This document shows, piece by piece, positions 8,096 to 16,686 of a stretch of DNA of 64,000 bases. The position numbers and the translations under genes are program-made. Position 1 is the first letter of the stretch; each line of letters opens with the position of its first letter. Source of the stretch: Flavobacterium croceum DSM 17960 (GTDB lineage: Bacteria; Bacteroidota; Bacteroidia; Flavobacteriales; Flavobacteriaceae); NCBI RefSeq assembly GCF_002917885.1, contig NZ_PQNY01000001.1, positions 124,001-188,000 of the forward strand, read 5' to 3'. The notes under the pieces are model-generated. The model ran no database searches. It was given only the letters and a program-made list of their open reading frames with translations, and was not told the DNA's origin.

Positions 8096-8126
8096 AAAAA
8101 GCCCAAATTTATTTTGGGCTTTTTTA
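8096..8126. terminator. Bidirectional terminator between convergent genes
   Basis: GCCCAAA/TTTGGGC stem with a short loop, A run on the left and T run on the right. It ends the HMA lipoprotein; the exonuclease stop codon lies within its right-hand T run. Confidence 0.8.
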
Positions 8127-8837
8127 TACATGAATGATTTCTTCATCTATTAATAAATCTTCTCTTCTAAAACGTAAGAATATCTGTGCCGTTGCTATTA
8201 CATCTTTTTCACAATAGGTTACAATACGGTCAATATTTTTTTGAACATAATACACCTGTGCTACTTGACTACCATCTATATCATCTTTTGAGGTAGGTAT
8301 ACCCAATATTTTGGATAATAATTTTAGAGATGTATAATGTTTATAGTCTCCAAATTTCCATAATTCTAAAGTATCAAGATGTGGAACTTCCCACGGCTTT
8401 TTGCCAAACAAATTCATTTTTGCAGGAATAGCGATACCCTGTATTATCATACGTCGTGCAATAAAAGGAATGTCGAATTCTTTACTATTATGTCCGCACA
8501 ATAGATGTTGAGCACCATTGAAGTGATTTTGTATTAAGTTTGAAAAATCTTTAAGAATTTTTGCTTCTTCTCCTATAAAAGAAGTTACCCTAAAGTTTCT
8601 AATATCGTTTTTATTGGTAAAATATCCTGCAGAAATACATATTATTTTACCAAATTCGGCCCATATTCCTGCACGTTCATAAAACTCTTCGGGCGAATAA
8701 TCATCTTTTCTTTGGTATTGTGTTTTTTGTTCCCAAAGTTGTTGCATTTCTTGGTCTATTTGACTAAAATCTTCAGTCTCTGGCACAGTTTCAATATCTA
8801 TAAAAAGAATATTGTTAAGGTTAATTTTTTCAATCAT
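8124..8837 (-). CDS. PolB-like 3'-5' exonuclease domain protein
   Basis: A 237-residue ribonuclease-H-fold protein of the stand-alone PolB-exonuclease-like family (Pfam DNA_pol_B_exo2). The three exonuclease motifs are visible: Exo I D14-I-E16 (LFIDIETVPE), Exo II with N117 and D122 (GHNSKEFDIPF), and Exo III Y208-x3-D212 (YCEKDVIATA). All four acidic residues needed for two-metal catalysis are present, so it is probably active on DNA or RNA ends. The start is at MIEKINLNNIL; the longer frame would run into the methyltransferase gene. It lies 31 nt downstream of the ogt-like gene, suggesting a small repair operon. Confidence 0.85.
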   Translation of the reverse strand: MIEKINLNNILFIDIETVPETEDFSQIDQEMQQLWEQKTQYQRKDDYSPEEFYERAGIWAEFGKIICISAGYFTNKNDIRNFRVTSFIGEEAKILKDFSNLIQNHFNGAQHLLCGHNSKEFDIPFIARRMIIQGIAIPAKMNLFGKKPWEVPHLDTLELWKFGDYKHYTSLKLLSKILGIPTSKDDIDGSQVAQVYYVQKNIDRIVTYCEKDVIATAQIFLRFRREDLLIDEEIIHV

Positions 8838-8868
8838 GATTTTGGTGTATAAAGTTGTTTTAGTGTAT

Positions 8869-9342
8869 TTAAAATAGAGATTGTTGCTCAAAAGGACTTT
8901 CATGCTCTAAAAGCCACTTTTTTCTCCAAAGCCCTCCAGCATAACCTGTTAAAGATCCGTCTGTACCAATAACGCGGTGGCAAGGAACCACAATCCAAAG
9001 TGGGTTTTTACCGTTGGCAGAAGCTACGGCTCGAATCGCTTTTACATCGCCAAGTTTTTTTGACAATTCAAGATAAGACATTGTTTTACCAAAAGGAATT
9101 TTTAAAAGCTCTTGCCAAACTTTTTGTTGAAAATCAGTTCCTTTTGGGTGTAAAGCCAAGGTAAATTCTTTACGCAAACCTGCAAAGTACTCTTGGAGTT
9201 GTTCTACAGCTTCTTGTAAAACTAAAGGGATAGTGGAAGAAATTTTTGCATTTTCTTCAATCGTAATTTGAGAAATGCCATAGCTACTACCTATTATTTT
9301 TGTTATACCTAATGGTGTTTCTATGTGTGCTATTTCTTCCAT
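8869..9342 (-). CDS. ogt: Methylated-DNA-[protein]-cysteine S-methyltransferase
   Basis: A 157-residue suicide repair protein that moves the alkyl group of O6-alkylguanine to its own cysteine. The active site is VVPC121HRVIG, with the helix-turn-helix region (FGKTMSYLELSKKLGDVKAIRAVASANGKNP segment, about 84-113) in front and the GYAGGLWRKKWLLEHE ending behind. It has no AdaA-type regulatory domain, so it is the constitutive Ogt type. The last five residues, QQSLF, resemble a beta-clamp-binding motif. It precedes the PolB-like exonuclease gene on the same strand. Confidence 0.94.
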   Translation of the reverse strand: MEEIAHIETPLGITKIIGSSYGISQITIEENAKISSTIPLVLQEAVEQLQEYFAGLRKEFTLALHPKGTDFQQKVWQELLKIPFGKTMSYLELSKKLGDVKAIRAVASANGKNPLWIVVPCHRVIGTDGSLTGYAGGLWRKKWLLEHESPFEQQSLF

Positions 9343-9363
9343 ATTTTTTATGGAAAATTACAT

Positions 9364-9407
9364 AAAAAAATCACAAAGTCAAGAAAAAATCTCAGCTTTG
9401 TGATTTT
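9364..9407 (-). terminator. Terminator of the cytochrome c gene
   Basis: A perfect 12-bp stem (AAAATCACAAAG with CTTTGTGATTTT), followed on the minus strand by a T run. Confidence 0.85.
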
Positions 9408-9428
9408 CAAACGAAACATGAAAAATTA

Positions 9429-9833
9429 TTATTCTACAGAATGAATGTATGCTTCTAAGGCTTTAAGTTCTTCATCTGTCATATTTTTGGTAATTGCAAA
9501 ATTTGCTTTCATTACTTCATATTGTGTAGGATCTACAATTGGTTCCGCTTCTCCTTTTAAAAAGGTTACAATACTAGCTTTTTTATCAGTATAAATTTTA
9601 GAAATATCTTTTACGCTTGGCCCAACTAGTTTAGTGTCTGGTTTATGGCAAGTAGCACACGTACCTTTACCTTCAAAAATAGTTTTCCCCATTTCTGCTT
9701 CTGCCGATAATTTTTTTTCGGTATTGGAAGAAGATTCTGTTTTTTTACCAAAATCTTGTTCTTCTTTTTTTCCTCCGCAACTCATTAAAGAAACAACCAA
9801 TACTAAAAGGAATGATTTTAAAAAAGTTTTCAT
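9429..9833 (-). CDS. Mono-heme cytochrome c lipoprotein
   Basis: A 134-residue lipoprotein (signal ending LMSC, Cys19) with a charged Ser/Glu/Lys linker and a class I cytochrome c domain. The heme site is C59-AT-C62-H63, and the distal methionine is probably M109 or M118. It would carry electrons on the periplasmic face, for example near a terminal oxidase. It is transcribed after hemB, though 85 nt separate them, and sits at the end of the heme-synthesis cluster, which fits a c-type cytochrome but may be coincidence. It ends at its own terminator. Confidence 0.88.
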   Translation of the reverse strand: MKTFLKSFLLVLVVSLMSCGGKKEEQDFGKKTESSSNTEKKLSAEAEMGKTIFEGKGTCATCHKPDTKLVGPSVKDISKIYTDKKASIVTFLKGEAEPIVDPTQYEVMKANFAITKNMTDEELKALEAYIHSVE

Positions 9834-9918
9834 CTAAATTTCATTTAAATACTGAGTAAAAGTAATTATGATTATCTGTAATAAATATGATTTATATCAG
9901 AAATCTTATTTAAGAGTA

Positions 9919-10914
9919 CTATTTATTTAAAATAATTGCAGCTTCTTTGGCAAAATAGGTTGAAATTAAACTTGCGCCAGCTCTTTTTATGCACATTAAT
10001 TGCTCCATCATAATTTTATCATGATCGAGCCAACCTCTTTCGGAAGCGGCTTTTATCATAGCATATTCGCCAGAAACATGGAAAACAGTTACAGGAACAT
10101 TCACAGCATTTTTTACCTCACGAACGATATCGAGATAGGCAATACCTGGTTTTACCATAACCATATCGGCACCTTCTTCTACATCCCATAAAGCTTCTTT
10201 TACGGCTTCTATTCTATTGGCGTAATCCATTTGATAGGTTTTTTTATCTTTTGGAACTACGATATCGGCTTCTCTTGGTGCACTGTCTAGTGCATCACGA
10301 AATGGTCCGTAAAAGGCTGAAGCATATTTTGCCGAATAGCTCATAATACCAACATTATGAAAACCTGCTTCGTCTAAACCTTGGCGTAAACGCAATACAC
10401 GTCCGTCCATCATGTCGCTTGGTGCTACAAAATCGGCTCCAGCTTGTGCGTGTGAAACTGCCATTTTTACCAAAGCATTATTGGTAGCATCGTTGGCAAT
10501 ATCACCATTTTCAATAATTCCGTCGTGCCCATAAATAGAATATGGGTCGAGCGCCACATCGGGCATTACAATCATTTCTGGACAAGCTTTTTTTATGGCT
10601 CGAATAGCGTTTTGCATTAATCCATTTTCATTCCAAGCCTCTTTTCCAGTATTGTCTTTTAAATTGTCGTTTACTTTTACATAAATATTAACAGCACGAA
10701 TTCCTAAAGCATATAATTCTTTAACTTCTTCAACAGTTAAATCTAATGTGCGGCGAAAAATTCCTGGCATCGATGGAATTTCAACTTTTGCGTTTTCGCC
10801 TTCCATAATAAACATTGGAAACATAAAGTCGCTTGGGCTTAATGTAGTTTCGCGTACTAACGAACGTATGGATTCGTTCACTCTTAATCTTCTACCTCTT
10901 TGTAATGGGAACAT
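9919..10914 (-). CDS. hemB: Delta-aminolevulinic acid dehydratase (porphobilinogen synthase)
   Basis: A 331-residue enzyme that joins two 5-aminolevulinate molecules into porphobilinogen. The two Schiff-base lysines are visible in YSAKYAS and VMVKPG. At the metal site the zinc-type Cys cluster is replaced by DVALDPYSIYGHDG, the arrangement of magnesium-dependent enzymes, so this is a non-zinc HemB. It is the last heme gene of the leftward operon, separated from hemF by a four-helix-bundle gene that looks inserted. Confidence 0.96.
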   Translation of the reverse strand: MFPLQRGRRLRVNESIRSLVRETTLSPSDFMFPMFIMEGENAKVEIPSMPGIFRRTLDLTVEEVKELYALGIRAVNIYVKVNDNLKDNTGKEAWNENGLMQNAIRAIKKACPEMIVMPDVALDPYSIYGHDGIIENGDIANDATNNALVKMAVSHAQAGADFVAPSDMMDGRVLRLRQGLDEAGFHNVGIMSYSAKYASAFYGPFRDALDSAPREADIVVPKDKKTYQMDYANRIEAVKEALWDVEEGADMVMVKPGIAYLDIVREVKNAVNVPVTVFHVSGEYAMIKAASERGWLDHDKIMMEQLMCIKRAGASLISTYFAKEAAIILNK

Positions 10915-10927
10915 ATTGTTTTTATTT

Positions 10928-11342
10928 AGCTGTCAGCCTTCAGAAATCAGCTTTCAGGGTTATTTATTTTAAGTATTAATCCATGCAACATTTTTCTAAT
11001 TTCTTGGATTTTTTCTAAAAAGTCTTCTCCTTTTGATTTTTCAAGAAATAGTAAATCAATGCTAAGTATAATTTGATATTCTAATTCATTTGTCGAACCA
11101 TATGCTATTGATAAAAATCGGGCAAAATCTTTATTCGTATTTCTACCAACGCCTTCAGCTATATTAGTTGCAATGGAGCTCGAAGATCTTTTCATTTGGC
11201 TAGTTAATCCAAATATTTCTTCTTTTGGATAATTTTTTAGCTCTTTATATAATTCTAAAGTTAAATGATGAGATTTTTCCCAAACTTGCAATTTTTTATA
11301 ATCTCTCATAAGCTTAATTTACTGACTACTGATAGCTGAAAT
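10928..11342. repeat. Imperfect inverted short repeats flanking the four-helix-bundle gene
   Basis: On the left side AGCTGTCAG (10928-10936) is followed by further CAGAAATCAGC and TTTCAGG words. On the right side, read on the other strand, is ATTTCAGCTATCAG (11329-11342). The core AGCTRTCAG is thus inverted on both sides of the four-helix-bundle ORF. This looks like the border of a small insertion in the hem operon; no transposase is present. Confidence 0.45.
10947..11309 (-). CDS. Four-helix-bundle protein (S23 / rRNA intervening-sequence protein family)
   Basis: A 120-residue all-helical protein. Motifs typical of the family are DYKKLQVWEKSHHLTLELYK at the start, MKRSSSSIATNIAEGVGR in the middle and STNELEYQIILS after it. 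These proteins were first found inside 23S rRNA intervening sequences and are structurally related to the Avd protein of diversity-generating retroelements; their cellular role is unsettled. Here it lies between hemF and hemB, same strand, with 41 and 32 nt gaps, flanked by short inverted repeats. That suggests a passenger inserted into the operon. No reverse transcriptase or variable repeat is nearby. Confidence 0.88.
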   Translation of the reverse strand: MRDYKKLQVWEKSHHLTLELYKELKNYPKEEIFGLTSQMKRSSSSIATNIAEGVGRNTNKDFARFLSIAYGSTNELEYQIILSIDLLFLEKSKGEDFLEKIQEIRKMLHGLILKINNPES

Positions 11343-11350
11343 CTAATCAT

Positions 11351-12253
11351 TTAAATCCAATCTTTAGGATGCTGTAATACCTTGATTAATTTTTCTTCTT
11401 CACTTCCTTCTTCTGGCTTGTGGTCATACACCCATTGTACGTGTGGTGGTAAGCTCATCAAAATAGATTCGATTCTACCATTGGTTTTTAGCCCGAAAAG
11501 CGTGCCTTTGTCGTGAACTAAATTGAATTCTACATAACGTCCACGACGAATTTCTTGCCAAGTTCGTTGCGCTTCGGTATATGGTAAATCTTTTCGTCGC
11601 TCTACAATGGGAACATACGCTTCCAGAAAACTATTGCCAACTTCAGTTACAAAGTTATACCAATCTTCCATACTCATCTCATCATTTGCTTTGCAATAAT
11701 CGAAAAATAATCCACCCAAACCACGAGCTTCATTTCGATGTGCGTTCCAAAAATAAGTGTCGCATTGTTTTTTATATTTTGGATAAAATTCTGAATTGTG
11801 TTTGTCGCAGGCCGTTTTACATGTTTGATGAAAATGTTTACCGTCTTCTTCAAATAAATAATAAGGTGTCAAATCTTGTCCGCCACCAAACCAACTGTTG
11901 ATTACATTTCCGTTATCATCATACATTTCGAAATAGCGCCAATTGGCATGAACTGTTGGCACCATTGGATTTTTTGGATGAATAACCAAACTCAATCCGC
12001 AAGCAAAAAAATCGGCTTCACCTACGTTGAATAGTTTCTGCATCGTATCGGGTAATTTCCCGTGAACTGCCGAAATATTGACTCCTCCTTTTTCAAAAAC
12101 AGCTCCGTTTTCAATAATGCGAGTTCTTCCGCCACCGCCTTCTGGTCGTTCCCAAATGTCTTCACGGAATTTTGCTACGCCATCGACTTTTTCTAGTTTG
12201 GAAGTGATTTGATTTTGGAGGTTTTGTATGTATTGGTAGAATTTATTTTTCAT
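11351..12253 (-). CDS. hemF: Oxygen-dependent coproporphyrinogen III oxidase
   Basis: A 300-residue enzyme that oxidatively decarboxylates coproporphyrinogen III to protoporphyrinogen IX using O2. Characteristic stretches are REDIWERPEGGGGRTRIIENGAVFEKGG near the N terminus, WFGGGQDLTPYY in the middle and RRGRYVEFNLVHDKGTLFGL toward the end. Length is normal. Its presence rather than HemN alone points to aerobic heme synthesis. The gene follows a small membrane-protein gene by 3 nt in the hem operon. Confidence 0.97.
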   Translation of the reverse strand: MKNKFYQYIQNLQNQITSKLEKVDGVAKFREDIWERPEGGGGRTRIIENGAVFEKGGVNISAVHGKLPDTMQKLFNVGEADFFACGLSLVIHPKNPMVPTVHANWRYFEMYDDNGNVINSWFGGGQDLTPYYLFEEDGKHFHQTCKTACDKHNSEFYPKYKKQCDTYFWNAHRNEARGLGGLFFDYCKANDEMSMEDWYNFVTEVGNSFLEAYVPIVERRKDLPYTEAQRTWQEIRRGRYVEFNLVHDKGTLFGLKTNGRIESILMSLPPHVQWVYDHKPEEGSEEEKLIKVLQHPKDWI

Positions 12254-12256
12254 TAT

Positions 12257-12661
12257 TTAATTATCTAAATAAATTTTAATGATTAATGGCAAACATAGCG
12301 ATATTAGAAGAATCAAAAAACCAAAAAATGTATCTAAAAATTTTGTGTTCTTAGGTTTAAAATCCCATTTTGTTGTAATATAAATATTTCTTCCGTACAG
12401 CTTTAAAATTAAAAAATTAAAGAAATAAATTAAAACAATTGTAATCATGGGAGATATGTAAAATACATTTGCTTCGTATTGAATATTTAAAATACCTATT
12501 AGACTTAAAACAACTCCAAAAATGATATAATATCGAGCTTTTTTATTAAATAAATCATTATACCTGAATGTTTTTGGATTTAAACTTCTCCCTAAGGTTA
12601 AGAAAAAATTGAATCCAAAAGCTAATATAATTGGAAATAAAATTAGAATGTCTTTAATCAT
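12257..12661 (-). CDS. Hypothetical membrane protein, 4 predicted spans
   Basis: A 134-residue hydrophobic protein with about four membrane segments (about residues 5-24, 45-60, 68-88 and 108-130) and a basic cytoplasmic loop KWDFKPKNTKF before the last. I do not recognise the family. It lies between hemE (63 nt away) and hemF (3 nt away) on the same strand, so it is probably co-transcribed with the heme genes. Whether it helps heme synthesis is unknown; it is not HemG or HemJ by sequence. Confidence 0.65.
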   Translation of the reverse strand: MIKDILILFPIILAFGFNFFLTLGRSLNPKTFRYNDLFNKKARYYIIFGVVLSLIGILNIQYEANVFYISPMITIVLIYFFNFLILKLYGRNIYITTKWDFKPKNTKFLDTFFGFLILLISLCLPLIIKIYLDN

Positions 12662-12724
12662 TTAGAAATTAAATCAATTAGTTGTATTAACGTCTAAAGT
12701 TAATAACTAAAAAACTATTGTTGA

Positions 12725-13750
12725 TTACTTTCTATACTCCTTCACCGCCTCAATAAACGCTTTAGCGTGATCTACAGGGATATTGGGTAAAATTCCGTGA
12801 CCAAGATTTACAATGTATTTGTCTTTTCCAAATTCGTCTATCATTTCATGAACCATTTTTTTGATAGTTGGAATAGGAGAAAGTAATCTGCTTGGATCAA
12901 AATTTCCTTGCAAAGTAATGTTTCCACCTGTTAAATAGCGAGCGTTTTGAGGCGAACAAGTCCAGTCTACACCAAGAGCCGAAGCTTTAGATTTTGACAT
13001 TTCGTTGAGTGCAAACCAGCATCCTTTTCCAAATACAATAACTTTAGTCATATCTGCCAAAGCTTCTACAATTTGATTGATGTATTTCCAAGAAAACTCT
13101 TGATAATCTACAGGTGATAACATGCCACCCCAAGAGTCAAAAATTTGAATAGCATTGCAACCCGCTTTCACTTTTTCTTTTAAATATAAAATCGTTGTAT
13201 CGGTAATTTTTTGCAATAAAGTGTGTGCTTCTATTGGGTTTGAGAAACAAAATCCTTTGGCAGTATCAAAGCTTTTCGAGCCTTTTCCTTCTACAACATA
13301 ACAAAAAATTGTCCATGGTGAACCTGCAAAACCAATCAAGGGAACTTCATTGTTAAGCATTTCTTTTGTCAATTTTACAGCATCCATTACATAACCTAAA
13401 GTTTCTTCAATATTTGGAACTATAACTTGATTGATTTGTTCCATGCTACGAATTGGATTTGGAATTTGTGGTCCTAAATTGTCCTTTAATTCTACATGAA
13501 TACCCATGGCGCGAGGCACTACCAATATATCTGAAAACAATATTGCAGCATCGGGTTTTACAATACGTATAGGTTGTACTGTAATTTCGGCAGCCAATTC
13601 GGGTGTTTCGCAACGCGTAAAGAAATCGTATTTATCGCGTAAAGCTCTAAATTCGGGTAAATATCTTCCAGCTTGACGCATCATCCATACAGGCGGACGT
13701 TCTACGGTTTCGTTGTTTAATGCTCTTAAAAAAAGGTCGTTTTTTATCAT
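12725..13750 (-). CDS. hemE: Uroporphyrinogen decarboxylase
   Basis: A 341-residue TIM-barrel enzyme that removes four carboxylates from uroporphyrinogen III to give coproporphyrinogen III. The N-terminal signature [17 protein letters not shown] with the active-site arginines is intact, as are [13 protein letters not shown] and the C-terminal [14 protein letters not shown]. It lies 11 nt downstream of hemD. Confidence 0.97.
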   Translation of the reverse strand: MIKNDLFLRALNNETVERPPVWMMRQAGRYLPEFRALRDKYDFFTRCETPELAAEITVQPIRIVKPDAAILFSDILVVPRAMGIHVELKDNLGPQIPNPIRSMEQINQVIVPNIEETLGYVMDAVKLTKEMLNNEVPLIGFAGSPWTIFCYVVEGKGSKSFDTAKGFCFSNPIEAHTLLQKITDTTILYLKEKVKAGCNAIQIFDSWGGMLSPVDYQEFSWKYINQIVEALADMTKVIVFGKGCWFALNEMSKSKASALGVDWTCSPQNARYLTGGNITLQGNFDPSRLLSPIPTIKKMVHEMIDEFGKDKYIVNLGHGILPNIPVDHAKAFIEAVKEYRK

Positions 13751-13761
13751 TGTTTTAGTTT

Positions 13762-14433
13762 TCAGCGTTTATAATTTTCTACAACTTCTGTAATCACATT
13801 TTCAACCGATGGTTTTGTTGCAATTATGATGTTTTTTATTTTGTTTTTATCTAATGCTTCTGCAGTGGTTGTTCCTATACAAAAGCACTTTTCGTTTTGT
13901 ATTGTGTTTAATTTTAAATAACTCTCAACGCCCGATGGACTAAAAAATAATATGCCATCAACCTTTTCATTTATTTTTTTGGGCGTTAAATGTGTTTCAT
14001 ATACGTTTACCTCATTCAATATTATTTTGTTTTCTTTCAAGGTATTTGGCAACACATCTCGGCGCAAATTTCCACTAAAAAATGTGTAGCTTTCTTGGTT
14101 GTAAATCAAACTAATTATTTCGGCTAAATCTGCTGCATAACCTGTGTATGCAATAACATTGAATCCGTTTTTGGTTAATAATTCTTTGGTTTTTATTCCA
14201 ACACAAAATGCATTCTTGTTTTTTAGTTCGTTACATTTTGGGTGGTCTAAAACACTTTGTACTGCATTTTGACTGGTAAAAATTAATGCCTCCCCCAACC
14301 CCTCCAAAGGAGGGGAGGTGTATTTAATAGAAATAAAATCTTCTTCTATCAGATTAATATTGGCATAGATTAAATCTTGCTTTTGATTTGATAATAGTTT
14401 TTTGGTAGATAATATGTTGATTGGTTTTGTCAT
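13762..14433 (-). CDS. hemD: Uroporphyrinogen-III synthase carrying an in-frame repeat insertion
   Basis: A 223-residue protein assigned to HemD mainly by position between hemC and hemE and by weak family motifs: [25 protein letters not shown] and [14 protein letters not shown]. HemD cyclises hydroxymethylbilane with inversion of ring D. Residues about 38-49 ([12 protein letters not shown]) are encoded by a C-rich, G-rich palindromic segment unlike the rest of the gene, read as a dispersed repeat inserted in frame in a surface loop. The frame is open throughout, so the protein is probably still made. HemD is poorly conserved, but the context makes the call strong. Confidence 0.9.
   Translation of the reverse strand: MTKPINILSTKKLLSNQKQDLIYANINLIEEDFISIKYTSPPLEGLGEALIFTSQNAVQSVLDHPKCNELKNKNAFCVGIKTKELLTKNGFNVIAYTGYAADLAEIISLIYNQESYTFFSGNLRRDVLPNTLKENKIILNEVNVYETHLTPKKINEKVDGILFFSPSGVESYLKLNTIQNEKCFCIGTTTAEALDKNKIKNIIIATKPSVENVITEVVENYKR
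14288..14320. repeat. C/G-rich hairpin repeat inside hemD
   Basis: A 33-bp stretch, far richer in C and G than its surroundings, reading CCTCCCCCAACCCCTCC-AAA-GGAGGGGAGG. The inner part CCCCTCC-AAA-GGAGGGG is a perfect palindromic hairpin. From memory, this word recurs between and within genes of many flavobacteria. Here it is in frame and adds about 12 residues to HemD. Confidence 0.7.
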
Positions 14434-14469
14434 GGTTGTTTGATTACAGATTTAAGAAATCAGAAAAAC

Positions 14470-15396
14470 TTATTTCTTCAATTGTTTCTTTATGTTTGCC
14501 ATTAACTCTGTTCCTCCATTATTTAAAATTTCTTGTGCTGTATTAAACCCTAGTTTTTTCCACTCTGAAACAGCTACCTTTTTTTCCACTTCTATTTTTT
14601 GTTTTCCATCAATAGACAATAAAACGCCTGTAAAAATTATAACATCTTCCTGCTCATTATAGCTTGCAATAGCTCCAATAGGTGCTGTACAACCGCCTTC
14701 TAAAGTACGTAGAAATTGACGTTCAATATGCGTGCATATTTCGGTTTCAATATGATTGAGTTGCGAAACAGTATCTACTATTTCTATATTGTCTACATGT
14801 GCTACAACAACCATAGCGCCTTGTGCAGGCGCAGGTATCATCCAATCTAGTTCAATATTGGTTTGTGGTTTTAAGTTCAATCGTTCTAATCCTGCTGCAG
14901 CAAATACAGCACCATTCCAATTGCTATCGTTTAGTTTTTGAAGGCGTGTATTTACATTTCCGCGCAAATCTACTACATTGTGTTGTGGGTATTTATGCAA
15001 CCATTGTGCTTGTCTGCGTAAACTTCCTGTAGCAATGGTGCCTTCGTTGTTTAAAAAATCTAAACCTTCTTTATAAACGAGTATATCTTTTGTGTTCGCT
15101 CGTTCGAGTACTGCAACTTGTACAATATGATGAGGTAATGCTGTTGGCACATCTTTCATGGAATGTACAGCAATGTCTATTTCGTGCTGTAAGAGTGCTA
15201 TATCTAATGTTTTTGTGAAAATGCCAGTAATGCCTAATTCGTAAAGAGGTTTATCTAAGATAATATCGCCTTGCGATTTTACGGCTACAATTTCGGTTTT
15301 ACAACCTAAGTCGTTGAGTTGTTTTTCTACGGTTTTTGCCTGCCAAAGTGCTAATTCGCTATCGCGGGTTCCAATTCGTATGGTTTTTTGTTTCAA
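14470..15396 (-). CDS. hemC: Hydroxymethylbilane synthase (porphobilinogen deaminase)
   Basis: A 308-residue enzyme that polymerises four porphobilinogens on a dipyrromethane cofactor. Visible are IGTRDSELALWQ at the start, HSMKDVPTALP, ATGSLRRQAQ, DLRGNVNTRL and the cofactor-binding cysteine in LEGGCTAPIGA. The start codon appears to be TTG: an in-frame stop lies two codons upstream, and the next ATG (HSMKDVP) is inside the conserved core. The start sits in a tandem TTGAAAC-TTGAAAC duplication. It follows hemA by 13 nt. Confidence 0.96.
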   Translation of the reverse strand: MKQKTIRIGTRDSELALWQAKTVEKQLNDLGCKTEIVAVKSQGDIILDKPLYELGITGIFTKTLDIALLQHEIDIAVHSMKDVPTALPHHIVQVAVLERANTKDILVYKEGLDFLNNEGTIATGSLRRQAQWLHKYPQHNVVDLRGNVNTRLQKLNDSNWNGAVFAAAGLERLNLKPQTNIELDWMIPAPAQGAMVVVAHVDNIEIVDTVSQLNHIETEICTHIERQFLRTLEGGCTAPIGAIASYNEQEDVIIFTGVLLSIDGKQKIEVEKKVAVSEWKKLGFNTAQEILNNGGTELMANIKKQLKK

Positions 15397-15409
15397 GTTT
15401 CAAGTTTGT

Positions 15410-16660
15410 TTAATTGTTCTCTAACTGAAATATTTTTTCAATCCAGTTAATGCTTTCGTCAATCATGGTGTTGTCATCTTTTAAATGATTAGCAAAATGA
15501 TTGGTTATTTTTTGAATTATTCTAGCGCTAATAAGTTCGGCTTGTTCTTCATCAAAATTAGAAAGTTTTTTACGTTGGTAGTTTAGCTCACCTTCTTTTA
15601 TGCTGTTTAATTTTGCTTTTAAGGCATGAATAGTAGGGGCAAATTTGCGTTGTTTTGTCCAGGCTAAAAACTCATCTTGTATTTCTTCAATAATAATTTC
15701 GGCAGCAGGAATATGTTGTTTTCTTTTTTCAAGAGTTTCATCGGTCATTTGTGAAAGCTGATCCATGTGTACTAGAGTTACTCCATCGATTTCTTCTACA
15801 TTTGGATTTACATTTTTTGGAACAGATAAATCTAATATGACCAATGGTTTTTTTAGATTTAGTATTGTTCTATCTACCGTTGGGTTTTGTGCTCCTGTAG
15901 CGACTACCAATACATCTGCATTTTGTATTTCAAGTTGCAAATTGGCATAATCTTTTACAATAACGTTGAGTTTATTGGCTATTTTTTCGGCTTTGTCTTT
16001 TGTACGATTTATTAAGGTTATGTGGCTATGTTTTGTGTGTTTTACTAAATTTTCACAAGTATTTCTGCCTATTTTTCCTGTGCCAAAAAGCAAAATATTT
16101 TTATTGCTAATATTTTCTACATTTTCAAAAATGTAACGTACCGATGCAAATGAAACAGAAGTTGCCCCCGAAGAAATTTCGGTATCTGTTTTGATTTTTT
16201 TACTGGCTTGAATAACCGAGTTTACCAAGCGTTCTAAAAAAGCATTTACAAGATGATGATTTTTACTTTCTACAAAAGCATTTTTAAGTTGGCTAATAAT
16301 TTCAAAATCACCAAGAATTTGACTATCTAAACCTGTTCCTACACGAAACATGTGGTTTACAGCATCTTTTCCTTTATATACATAGGCTACTTTTTGAAAA
16401 TCTTCTACCGTGCCCAAGCTATTATCACATAATAATTTTATAAGCTGAAAAGGGTGTTGTGCAAACCCATAAATTTCAGTTCGATTACAAGTAGATGTAA
16501 CAAGTAATGACGAAATACCTTCTTGCTTTGCTTGGTTTAGTAAATTATCTTTTGAGTTTGAGTCTAGGCTAAATTTACCACGCATTTCAGCATCGGCTTT
16601 TTTATAACTAAGCCCAATAGCATAAAATGATGCGTGTTTTACTATATTTCCGTTATCCAT
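15410..16660 (-). CDS. hemA: Glutamyl-tRNA reductase
   Basis: A 416-residue enzyme that makes glutamate-1-semialdehyde from glutamyl-tRNA, the first committed step of C5 heme synthesis. The nucleophilic cysteine is C58 in STCNRTEIYG; the NADPH-binding motif is ILLFGTGKIGRNTCENL; the C-terminal dimerisation helix is complete. The start MDNGNIVKHASFYAIG is preferred over an upstream in-frame GTG (16687) because a good -7 box overlaps that GTG. It is the first gene of the leftward heme operon. The partner hemL is not in the window. Confidence 0.96.
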   Translation of the reverse strand: MDNGNIVKHASFYAIGLSYKKADAEMRGKFSLDSNSKDNLLNQAKQEGISSLLVTSTCNRTEIYGFAQHPFQLIKLLCDNSLGTVEDFQKVAYVYKGKDAVNHMFRVGTGLDSQILGDFEIISQLKNAFVESKNHHLVNAFLERLVNSVIQASKKIKTDTEISSGATSVSFASVRYIFENVENISNKNILLFGTGKIGRNTCENLVKHTKHSHITLINRTKDKAEKIANKLNVIVKDYANLQLEIQNADVLVVATGAQNPTVDRTILNLKKPLVILDLSVPKNVNPNVEEIDGVTLVHMDQLSQMTDETLEKRKQHIPAAEIIIEEIQDEFLAWTKQRKFAPTIHALKAKLNSIKEGELNYQRKKLSNFDEEQAELISARIIQKITNHFANHLKDDNTMIDESINWIEKIFQLENN

Positions 16661-16686
16661 AAATTGCTTATTACCTAAAAGCAACA

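Noticed and set aside
10928..11342. Diversity-generating retroelement around the four-helix-bundle gene
   Set aside because: There is no reverse transcriptase, template repeat or variable repeat nearby.
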